From the NCBI RefSeq assembly GCF_041381155.1, contig NC_091147.1, positions 38,752,053 through 38,816,052 on the forward strand: DNA of 64,000 bases, in the 5' to 3' direction. Shown piece after piece: positions 10,008-20,400 of this stretch (position 1 is its first letter; each line of letters opens with the position of its first letter). Below the pieces are notes generated by a model. That model had not been told where the DNA came from. It did no database searches and saw only the letters and a list, made by a program, of their open reading frames with translations. Both the position numbers and the translations under genes were made by a program. Origin of the DNA: Argopecten irradians. Taxonomy: Eukaryota; Mollusca; Bivalvia; Pectinida; Pectinidae.

Positions 10008-13000
10008 CTATAAATGTAAAAAAAGTCAAATATTAAACTATTACTGTATAGGTGTTTGTGTTTTTGTTTTACGTTGTTTTAAAAGCCAGCATCATCTAAG
10101 GACTTGCCAGGTTTAGAAGGTGAAGGAAAGCCAGAGTGCCTGGAGAAAAACCATGTGCACTAAATAACCTATTTTTTTTCCTAATAAAACCATCCACGGA
10201 GAGTTAACATTGATTAAAATTTTTTGTTGATATGTTTAATTGGAAAAATATCTATACCATTCATTTTGTATATTTTGTAAGTGAAAACAAATTCACCTTG
10301 AAACATTTTTTTTTTAATCTTGTAATCTTGAAATGAATATTATTTTAAACTTGCCTGTAACTGCAGTTTGTTTGTGAAGAACAGACGTTTCCAACCTTTA
10401 TCTTTCGCCAACATTTCCAACTCTGGTGTAATTGGAGCCTCACTGGATCTTTCATAAATTGTCCTCCAGACTTCACATGAGTTACATAACTGTAGCAATA
10501 AGCGTAATCACAAGTTACATAAATGTAACAAAATAAGATTAAATACAAGTTACATAACTTTAACAAAGTAAGCGTAATCACAAGTTACATAAATGTAACA
10601 AAATAAGATTAAATACAAGTTACATAACTTTAACAATAAGCGTAATTACAAGTTATGTAAAGTAACAGTAAGAGTAATTACAAGTTACATTAACGTAAAA
10701 ATAAGCGTTAATACAAGTTACATAACTGTAACAATAAGCATAATTACAAGTTATATAATGTAACAATAAGCGAAATAACAAGTTACATAACTGTTACAAG
10801 CGTAATCACAAGTTACATAACTGTAACAATAAGCATAATTACAAGTTACATAATTGTAACAATAAGCTTAATTACAAATTACATAACTGTGACACTAACC
10901 GTAATTATAGGTTATGTAACTAACAACAAATTTTTATTTTTTCATAGGGGATTACTACGGTAAATAGACTTTCTTGAGGTTAAAAGTTTAAACACATGAA
11001 ATTACCTCCATGGGAATTTCAAAAAGTTGGCAAGTGTGATTTAAGTCCATCAATGAAACTCTTGGGAAGTCTTCCTTGTAAAAACTCTTCATTCAAATGT
11101 CACCCAATTACATTAATTGACCCATTTTTTTTTTTTTTTTTTGGTGAGGTCATAACGACCTCGCTATTGTTTTTTAACTTCAGTTTGTTTTTTCAATTTT
11201 GTCAAAGTTTGTCTAGATAAATCCTGTGCTATTTCTTGTTGCCAAGCACACACACATCCCAAACAATAATAGGATAAGTACCAAATTCTTACACATTTCT
11301 CTCCTCTGAAACCCACCTCTTTGAAATGTTTGTTCACTCTGGACAAATGGCTGATGTCTTCAAGATTCAGGTTGAAGATGATTGTTTTGAGGGCCTTGTC
11401 TGGGAGACGGGCCAGATAGTCAATATGACCTTCACATAGTCTCATTAAATAGTCGACCATATTCGTCCCTGCAAGACGTTGAACTTCACCTGTAAATTAA
11501 AGAATTGTACATGTATATATAGCTTTATGATTAATTTTTATTTGTTTTCACAATAAATTCGACTTTCTGATTGCATGGCAGATTGTTTTTCCTTCATATT
11601 ACTATGAAGAAAAAATCAAAGTATGGCACAAAAACCAGACGTTATCATGACATCACAATAGAGACGTTGACATTGCTTATTGATATAGAAAAATAATCCA
11701 TTGGAAAATCAATGGAATCGTACATTTAAACATATTTGATGTTATCAAGAAGTCTGAAAAATTAATTATAAGCATAAATGTAACTATTTTAACTTCTTCA
11801 GATTATGAAATAAATTTTGTTTGCAAACTTTTGTGAGAATCCGCGTTTGCAAACAAAATGGAGGAATTGTGGTAGTATGTCAGACATTCAATTGGGCAAT
11901 ATGTGCTACAATAAGACTTACTGTGAAACTTGTCATCATCTCTGAATTCGTCGTACGTGTCTTTTATCTCGTATGGGTCACAACTTCCTCTATGTGGTGG
12001 CAAAATCTTCCAAACACGTAGGATAAACTGTAAACATATAATGAAGTTAAATTATTTATAAATGACATAATAATGTAAAGTTAGCAATAAATTAGTTTAT
12101 CAAACATATCATAATCCAATACTTTTGTAAAACATGACCAGCTGCTACTCACAAGCCCAAGGTTATCATTTTAGTGGGGAGGGGGGAGGGGGTTGTGAGG
12201 TGAGGAAATCAGCTAGCCAGGGAAAACTATCAGAGGGAGTGGATTAGGGGAGGGGAGAAATGGCTTCAACACTGGTAATCTTAATAAGCCATCCCTCCTA
12301 CTATGAATTGTTCACTCCCCAACCCTTCGAGTCTAGGTTCTGTAATTTTATTTACTCCATCGTTCCTAATCTAGATCTTTCAATTCCCATTCTTCCTACT
12401 GTTAAGGGGTTAAATCCTCAGCTCCTGGCTGCTGTGTCCTTTAATCCTTTCTTATCCTTCCTATTCAATGTTATTTACTTCTACCTCTCCACTTCCATTA
12501 ACCATATGTTTTTTTTTAATTCATTCACCCCTGAAGACACATTTAGGCTCTTCTTAATCAAAGATTAGACCAGTCCATTATGAAATTTCAGGGATGAATG
12601 AGTTGATGAAGTCTCACCCCTCCAATCTATTTTTCTCATATTCTTATCAATCTCACACTATGCCCAGAGCCCCTACATGGTATACTCTTTCCTTCATTTT
12701 ACCTCACTTTCTACACAGGGACCTGTCATAGTATACAAAAAGTCTTTTTTATATACGATCTTCCTTGTATATTGCACACTCCCCTTTTGATTTTTGATTA
12801 TACATGAACATAATAAAATAGCTACCATCATTATTATATACCTGCATTGCTGGTAGGTATCCATTGTGATGTCATTATTTTGTGAGCGCAATTCATGTCG
12901 GTTTTTTTTTCAAAAAAGTATGATGTTACGTAATGCTAAAAAATACATGACGTGACAATCAAATAACTACCGATAAGAACAGATAACTTCATATGCAAAT

Positions 13001-16000
13001 ACAGAATAAATATCAATTATGGACCTTTGTTAAGACAGAATAAATATCAATTATGGACCTTTGTTAAGGTCCATATGGTGTTATATCACCCGTGTAAAAT
13101 TAATAATTCTTCAATGGCGATATAACACAAAAATATGGTGTTATATCACCCGTGTAAAATAAATAATTCTTCAATGGCGATATAACACAAAGTTCCTTTA
13201 TTTTTATATTAGATATGTCATTTCTGTCAAAAACAATCTCTAATGAGTATATTAATTACAAGAAATGCATATCCATTCGTCAAAAAACGCTACCCTGAAG
13301 AACATAACCTTAGCTTTTGGCAATGAAGTTCTCAAAGGAATATTGACTCAATGTTTCTAAAACTGGAAACACCAAGTCAATAAGCTATACCTACATACCA
13401 TATTGAATGTCAAGTGACCATGTATAACTACTATTAGCAGTACATAATATAGGGGGTTTGGGGGATTTACTCCCAGGGAAAATTTCAATTTCTATTTTCA
13501 ATTTCCTACATTCTAGTGAATTTTGGTACTGAAATTGTAGATCTCAAAGCATACTCTTTTCTCTCCGTATAACTTAAAATGCACATTTCGGAAATATAAG
13601 AGGCGGTCTGCTGGGCTGCTGTTAGTGTCAACCCCTAGCATAAACATATATATGCAATAAACGATTCTTCTGTACTTCATTATGCATGACTATTAGAGTA
13701 ATCACAATAAATATAAACCTGATATTAGCATAGCTACATCGTAATATGGTTCATTGACTCCGTTGATTAGATCAATAATTCCTCAGTTGAGTATTTTTAC
13801 ACTTGTGATCAATACCGGTAAGTTAATTTTTGAACAGAATTTGTTTTCTGACAATGTCAGCGTTGAATAATTAATAGCATGGAAACTGTCAACAAACCTA
13901 AACAGACAGCACAAGTGACTTAACTATTATCTGTTCATGTACTTATATATAATTAGTGGCTGAAAATGACATGGAAGAATAATCTATACATCTGTATACA
14001 TTCTGTATGATATATATGTATGCCCCCAGCGTTCGAAATTAACGCCTGTCCGTCTGCCTGTGACCGGCAACTTTATAGTTGGGCAGACAATTTTTGCCAT
14101 GTAGCTGGTCCTTTGACCGGGAACTTTTGGTCCAGATAGAGGATATACAAAACAAAAATGGCAGTAGAATTGTAGAAAGTTCAAAGGTGGAATATCATAC
14201 TGAACAAAACAAATTTTCATAGTAGATTCTATTCTGGTTTTCCGTCAACTTTGTTGAGAGGCTACGATACTAAAGCGAATATGCAGATCATATTTTGGTT
14301 GTAAAACTATTACTTTGTATTAAAACTACAAGGATGAACTGTAACTTCGTAAGGACCAGTAACTTTCAGTTAGGACCAGTAACTTTTAGGGTCAGCCTGT
14401 CCTTAGGACCAGCAGGAAAAAATCCTTAAGGGAGAACACTGCCTGTCTATACTGTGCGCGAAATACAGGACAAAGTTTAATACAATAAAACATCAATTTT
14501 GTTTCTACGCATTGTTGAAACACTCTACTGTTCCATGGGCAACTTGTATTTTTGGATTCTTGGCCGTGAGCTGAACACAGAGCAAATATTTATTACGTAC
14601 GCTCCCCCAGACGTCATTTTTCTATGTAAAAGAAGCGTTTTCACAAGTGTTAATAGCGTAGCCTGGTTGGTACGATTAGCCACGGTGAGTAAGACCTATT
14701 AGCACAATAGGCTTGATAGAGAGCGCAGCAAACTCTTGTGATAGAGATGTCTCGGTAACGTTATTCTAAGTAAATCATCCAATATATGAAGAGTTGGAAA
14801 ACTTTCTCATAAACCGGAAACCGGAAGTCAACACAAGATCCAGCGTTGAGCAGGACAGTATCAAAAGTCACACTCTCCCGTGATTACAAACAAGTTATAC
14901 TTTGAATAATTTCAAAATGAAAACATTAATGAAAGATAAACATTTCAATTTATTCTTTAAAACCTGAATCTATAACACTAACATTTTGTCCCGAATCTGA
15001 ACTTAAAAGCCGTTTTCCGTGACCATTTGCTTCGGAATTTTCCGCCTGGCAATGGAGAATGATGTTGAGATATATTTTGTAGCCGCAGTCATGAGTTCTT
15101 GCAGAAAGTGAAAGTAGAAATATCATGTGTTCAATTTTGTTTTTCTTGTTATAATAAGCTCAATGCCAGTAATTCAGCAGATCGAGCTATGGATCTAATA
15201 ATTAATAAATCTATAAATTTTTCTTAAATTCAAGCAGTACAGTTAGTTAGCGCACACAATAAGCAATAAGAACAAGATGGGGCATGGGAGATTACTCTTT
15301 CGCCGTTAGAAATCCTTTATAAACGGTCAAATGCCCTAAATTGAGTAAATTCGTCAGGGACCTGTTTTCGTCATGTTTACAATTTTGCTTTAATATCTCA
15401 TGAACTATCGCGTGATTTAATAAAATGTATCGTCTGCCAAAGCAGATTTGATCAAGTAAGATTTGTCTTGCTTAAAAAGGAGTGTGTGCTATAACCAAGT
15501 GATTTTATAAAAACGATGTAGCAATGAACCCCAAAACGAAGGTATTTTCTTAAGACCATTTTAAATGAAACTTTAAAACCCAACCGTCAGCATTTGACTG
15601 TCCATGTGCACTGATCAGCAGTATAAAGTCAACAAAGTACCAGAAGTCACATGTCTGATCATGTGATTCATAGTCCAGATTTTGGGTTATTACAAATTAT
15701 TTTGGCGATTCAACTAACCCGAAAATGTTGGTGCGGTACTGTTGAAAACATAACGTTATTCTATGTAAACAGAGATGTTCATCACTTTCCATGACCAATA
15801 GGTTTAAAGATTTAAAATTGATGAAACAACAAGAAATTTTCAGTTAAACATGATCTCACAAGCACCTGCTGCTCAATATTTATTTGAAATTATCTCAATT
15901 TTTGTAATATGCCAAACAGCCCCTCTGACGACAATAGGTTCCTATTGTGCCAGCCATCACCCAGTGACCGACAGGTAGAAATCTTCTGTATCGCGATGGT

Positions 16001-16557
16001 TAAATAACCAATTGATAGACAACTTGTTGTACAAGTAAGACAAAATATTATATAGGCTATTTGTGTTGATAAAATTGGTACATTTTATTTCTTGCTGGTT
16101 TGTTGATATCCGATAGGATTTGATTACCCTGACGAATATTGGTCCTTCAAGGGTACATGGCATATTTCTGTAGTTAAAAAAAAAAACAAACGAAATAATT
16201 GATTAACTACTGCTGCGCTCTGAGATAGGTTTTGCCTAAAATTATTTTATTCCGAATATGGTACCGAATATGACGGATTTTGATAAAGGTAACCTTGGTT
16301 CGGTCAGTACCCTGTTTACTTGTTATGCTTGAGTAAGTTTTGGCAAACAGTTCAAGCTTACACTTGTTTACTGTTTGGACAATTTTTTATGTATAAAATT
16401 TAAAATAAAACATAAAATGACAAACCTGTGACGGTGTTACGTGGATATGAAAGAAATCTTTACTCGGAGCAGTTGCCACGTCTGGATGGTCGAACAGCGC
16501 GCCATGTTCATCTAACCAGCATTTGTTATCTCGGCGACTGACAGTGCAAGCCTCCAT
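9906..16557 (-). CDS. FBXO36: F-box only protein 36 (five exons, 215 aa)
   Basis: The joined exons are 16557-16426, 12027-11922, 11489-11317, 10489-10355 and 10007-9906, read on the minus strand. They give 44 + 35 codons, one split Ser codon, 57 + 45 + 33 codons, then TAG; all phases agree. The product matches vertebrate FBXO36 along its length: PSKDFFHIHVTPSQ, RVWKI, MVDYLMRLCEGHIDYLARLP, then the F-box from about residue 105 (LPDKALKTIIFNLNLEDISH), then GWKRLFFTNKLQLQ near the end. It is slightly longer than the human protein (about 188 aa) because of a Gln/Glu-rich C-terminal tail. F-box proteins are substrate adaptors of SCF ubiquitin ligases; no substrate can be read from the sequence. 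The gene starts 394 bp from the divergent HS6ST gene. The intron between exons 4 and 5 uses a GC donor. Confidence 0.92.
10070..10155 (-). mobile_element. SINE tail fragment in the GC-AG intron of FBXO36
   Basis: The minus strand reads GGTTTTTCTCCAGGCACTCT ... CCTGGCAAGTCCTTAGATGA then TGCTGGC, the same tail as the SINE at 26445. Confidence 0.65.
10355..10489 (-). CDS. FBXO36: FBXO36 exon 4
   Basis: 135 nt, phase 0 at both ends. Encodes LCNSCEVWRTIYE and later GWKRLFFTNKLQLQ. The acceptor is GCTACAG|TTATGTAAC. The donor is CAG|GCAAGT, the known GC-type donor. A minisatellite directly upstream repeats this acceptor and the first nine exon bases. Confidence 0.9.
10470..10925 (-). repeat. Minisatellite derived from the FBXO36 exon 4 acceptor
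   Basis: About 14 units of roughly 32 bp. On the gene strand each has the form TGTTACAGTTATGTAACTTG then TAATTACGCTTAT. The first unit overlaps the real acceptor and the first nine bases of exon 4. A roughly 65-bp double unit is repeated almost exactly at about 10500-10560 and 10567-10630. Confidence 0.88.
11317..11489 (-). CDS. FBXO36: FBXO36 exon 3 (start of the F-box)
   Basis: 173 nt. Acceptor is TTTACAG|GTGAAG and donor is GAG|GTGGGT, leaving phase 0. It holds the conserved DYLMRLCEG segment and most of the F-box (LPDKALKTIIFNLNLEDISH, then NKHFKE). Confidence 0.92.
11922..12027 (-). CDS. FBXO36: FBXO36 exon 2
   Basis: 106 nt. Acceptor is TTTACAG|TTTATC and donor is CACA|GTAAGT. Encodes FILRVWKILPP through DDKFH, ending in phase 1 so that the next codon (Ser) is split. 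Confidence 0.9.
12518..12604. mobile_element. Family F miniature palindrome, copy 1
   Basis: About 90 bp. Ends AATTCATTCACCCCTGAAGA / TTTCAGGGATGAATGAGTT. The middle reads AGATTAGACCAGTCCATTAT. Orientation inverted relative to copies 2 and 3. Confidence 0.82.
12838..13010. mobile_element. Family C palindromic element, copy 2 (worn)
   Basis: Retains GGTAGGTATCCATTGTGATG, ATTTTGTGAGCGCAATTCAT, ACATGACGTGACAATC and CATATGCAAATACAGAATA. The outer left arm is lost. It lies in FBXO36 intron 1. Confidence 0.7.
13007..13192 (+). repeat. Two adjacent tandem duplications in FBXO36 intron 1
   Basis: A 34-bp unit (AGAATAAATATCAATTATGG then ACCTTTGTTAAG) appears twice, followed by two copies of a roughly 61-bp unit (ATATGGTGTTATATCACCCG ... 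GGCGATATAACACAA). Confidence 0.88.
14025..14440. repeat. Possible repeat with GGACCAGTAACTTT boxes in FBXO36 intron 1
   Basis: TTCGAAATTAACGCCTGTCC at the left, then GACCGG(C/G)AACTTT twice, and AGGACCAGTAACTTT twice near 14350-14390. The repeated boxes suggest an interspersed element, but no clean ends were found. Confidence 0.4.
16426..16557 (-). CDS. FBXO36: FBXO36 exon 1
   Basis: Starts at the ATG at 16557-16555 and encodes 44 residues ending in HVTPSQ. The donor is CAG|GTTTGT, phase 0. The peptide aligns with the N-terminus of the FBXO36 family (PSKD-F/Y segment), which supports this start. Confidence 0.9.
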
Positions 16558-16951
16558 TTTGAAACTTCTGCTATCACCATCTCAACCAGGTGACGTTAAG
16601 ACGATACTTGTATTTTCATTGTTCAAAACTTATTTGCTTATAAAATCTTGAATTTGTATCGAAAATAAATATAAAATGATATTCAAATAGAAATTTAAAC
16701 AAATAAATATGAAATAAACATAAAAACTTTTTCATTTTTTTCGGAACCTTTCTAATCATATAATAACTTTAGAGAAGGACCGAACTATGTGGAAAATGGC
16801 TTCCGCCGTGTCTTGTCTCTGACAAACTGCTGGGAATTTGAAGAGGATGCGACGATATCTAAAAATGATAATCGATATGTAACTAATCAAATACGCCATT
16901 TGATTAGAAAAATAATATTGAATGCATGATTATTGATAGAATCATGTCAAA
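16558..16951. promoter_or_regulatory. Shared intergenic region of divergent FBXO36 and HS6ST
   Basis: Only 394 bp separate the two start codons, which point away from each other, so both 5' leaders and core promoters must lie here or nearby. None of the repeat families seen elsewhere in the window was recognised in it. No convincing TATA box at a fixed spacing was seen. A bidirectional promoter is an inference from the layout. Confidence 0.6.
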
Positions 16952-17442
16952 ATGTTTAGAAGGGGATGGCGAGCCTACCTTGTGGTGGTCATTTTCGTTG
17001 TCCTGACAATTTTGTACTTCGGGTACATCTGTCAAAATAACTTTTGTTCGTTCTCATCAACTCGTCGAGATAATGAAGGCGACCCGAACGGTAAATTTTC
17101 TGATATTTCTAAATTAGTACCGGAAACCTTCTCGCCTCAGATGGTGGATAGAGAGTACCAGCTGGATTTGGATGATGAAGACGTTTTGGTATTTTTGCAT
17201 ATTCAAAAAACCGGCGGTACCACATTTGGTCGTCATTTAGTGAAAAACTTGGACGTTGGCAAGCCTTGTGTTTGTCGACCGTCGATGAAAAAATGTGAAT
17301 GCTTAACACGCAAGAAAACACTTTGGTTATTTAGTCGCTATTCTACAGGTTGGGCATGTGGTTTGCATGCTGACTGGACTGAGCTGAAAAATTGTGTGGA
17401 CACCGCCATGGATAAACAGGAAGGACTTCACAGAGAAAGAAG
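16952..17442 (+). CDS. HS6ST: HS6ST exon 1
   Basis: 163 codons plus two bases. The ATG at 16952 places a 17-18 residue hydrophobic anchor right after MFRRGWRA, as expected for a Golgi type II protein. The donor is AAG|GTTTGA at 17443. The frame runs on to 17518, but that extension is intron. Confidence 0.93.
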
Positions 17443-20400
17443 GTTTGACATCTTATATACAGGAAAGGAACATGATCTTGCGCGGCACATGACCTTGCGC
17501 ACTTGTAATTTCAGCTAATTTTAATAAAGAAACGAACTTTTTCAGACATAAAAAGTACAGAATGGCAATGTAAATTCTAATACAATCTCAGTTTTAAGTC
17601 TAAGACAGGTCAGGGAGAAGTCCTGATACCACTATTATAGTGAACTACGGCTATGATAGCCAAATATAGCTATATAACAGTGGCAAAAAAGCATCAATTT
17701 TTCCAGAAGAAGTATATGTTAAAAAAAAGTTTTTGACACTACGTTATCCTTGTCCTAAGTTGACACGATAACAAAATTAAAATGAAAAACTCATCCGTGC
17801 ATTTTTCTGTAAAATCATCATTTTTCTAGCAGGAAATTGCAATTAATGTATGCATTTGCTTAATAACCAATTTCTAATCCATCTAAAGGTCAAAATAACT
17901 TGCACATATTCTCCCATATTTGTGCCAATAGACTCAGAATCGCTTCAACAGGAAGGGGATTTATACATTTTTTTCCCTTTTTGACCAACGGCTGAAAATG
18001 TGAATGGGCCAACTTGAGTATAGTGAGTTTTTCGGCAGATTCCATGCGTTTTGCCACTGTTTATATAGCTATATTTGGCTATTAAAGCCGTATTTCACTA
18101 TAATAGATCTAGAGGTATCAGGACTTCTCCCTGACCTGTAGGATGAAGACGTGCCGTGTTACAATGGGGCCATAGAATGGTGGAGAGTGTCGTCTGATTT
18201 AAAAAGTCACCAACATTTTTTTATTTTACATTTTTAAAAATTGCAAACTGATTTATAATTCAATTAATTCAATTGTTTTGTTCTTCATTTAAATTTGAAT
18301 GGTCAGCTAAAAAATTGAATATCATATATAATATAATTAAAATTGGATTGTAGTGTACTGCACAAGATCAGGTCCCGTGTTTACTTCCAGTTTCAACATG
18401 GGATAAGGTCAATGTTTTTCATTTATTTTTGGTAAACTGAAAAAATAACATAAATGTTTGTTCCTTGCTGTCACCATGATATAACAACAAATAGATATTT
18501 ATCGAATTATTTATCAGCTATGAAACTCTGCGCAAGATCATGTGCCAGCATTGTAGAACTATATATATATATATATATATAGAAGGAGGAGATTCTGATC
18601 TGCAAAATAACAATATATTTGATGGGTGATTTACATGAATATATATGTTTTATATATTATATATGTATAGCCTTTGATCAGCTATCAGCAATTTATGTAG
18701 GATTTTTTAAGGTGAGTCCATGGCCATCACACTAAATTTCAAATTTCAATGAGTCCCAGTACAAAGAAATATATATAGGGTTCTCAAAATTTTGGTGAGT
18801 CCAACAGGAAAATGACGAGTCAAGGACTTGTCTATAGACGAGTCCCGTAAATCACTGGGCTATAATGCTCAATTTCTATTTGTTAAAATTTTATTAACTT
18901 TCTACATATTATTAATTATGTAATTACACAACAGGAATGCCAGACGTTTCATCCCGAATTTGGTTAGCCCCCAGACAGTTAGCCCCGAAGTCGGTTCCCC
19001 CCAGAAGTTTCGCACCATACATGATGATGTTTCACCCCCAGCATATAATATATATTAGACTAGTATTTTATTGATCATTCATCTGTTTTTCATTGCTCAG
19101 TACTAGTGTGTATTCTTACAAGTCTTTAGAATTAATTTTGTGTTAATGGAAACAAGTTAGACAAGACTGAAAATGTCTTCGTTTTTTTTTTACTCCACTA
19201 ACTATATATAAGAGTAACTTCCCTTTGAATGGAAGTACTACACTCAACTGTCAAACATTAGTCCTCGGAACCTGCTATATATTAGACTTTTCATAATTTG
19301 ATTTTTTTTTTTTTAGCAAAGTTTAATAATACATCATATTTGCTTTTGAGATCCATATGTAAAAACAAGCACTTGATAAGGCGTGGGTCCTAACGAGGTA
19401 AAGGGGGACGCATGACCCCCTAGGCGAGTGTAGCATGTGTACTGTTTACACACCATTTACCTGGGAGAGACTGCTGTAATAACAATATTAGATTAGAATG
19501 AATATACGTACCCGGCCTACTATACCTTTCGGCTGGGTACGAATTGGTCCTTATGTGTCGTAGTGGAGCACTGCCTCCGAAAATCACTCAGGCATCGATT
19601 TCTTTACTTTTTTGAAGGTTTCCAATTATTTTATGCGTATACATGCATTTGCATATAATTTTTGTCCAAAACAAACATAACTACCATTCTTAATATCTAC
19701 CGTACCGCTCACAAGACGTCAAATTCACAATTTGTGGACTTGCCGTATAAATTCCCTTCAGAAAAACCTTCATATATATTATGTAAAAAAAATAATGCCT
19801 CTGAGAATTTGATGTTTTATGTGGTTCAGTTTTATTGCCTAGAAGGTAAGCGATATCAAACAATTACAATAAAAATGCAAACAAACGTTTTATTATGGTT
19901 TGCATAATCATTACTTTGCTCCATTAGCAGTAATAGGTACCAATTGTAGCTCTAAAGACGACACCATTTTCTGTCAAAAAGTCTTTTGAGCTACAATATT
20001 GCAGCTATAACAATATGTGCACTATTTAAACAACAATTATTACATACACATCAAACAGTTATAACAACAACAAGACAATGAAGACACCTGTACAAACACT
20101 TTTTTTGGTAAATAAGCTTTCATGTTCCCATATTGATACTGATTTTAAAAAATGTAACAATGCTCAAAAAGTGCATATATTGTATACAGAAGATAAAACT
20201 GGACAAATAATATGGTCATGTTGGGGGCGAAACGTCGATTTTTATTTCACCACTGGGGGCTAACTGTCGGTAGTTGGGGCGAAACGTCAGAGGGCGAACC
20301 AACTTCGGGGTGAAACATCTGGATACCCATACAGACATCGCGAAATTTATGTCCAACACAATTTTACTCGGACCGTCTATTTTAAAATCCGTTCCGGACC

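Larger units (their letters stand above)
12028..16425 (-). other. FBXO36: FBXO36 intron 1
   Basis: 4.4 kb, GT-AG (donor GTTTGT, acceptor TTTACAG). Holds family F copy 1, worn family C copy 2, the duplications at 13.0-13.2 kb and the possible repeat at 14.0-14.4 kb. No nested gene seen. Confidence 0.8.

Noticed and set aside
10345..10581. 78-residue minus-strand frame over FBXO36 exon 4
   Set aside because: It is a different frame from the FBXO36 protein and mostly translates the minisatellite.
17443..17518. Read-through extension of HS6ST exon 1
   Set aside because: It follows a good donor, and exon 2 continues the family sequence exactly in phase; the extension does not match the family.
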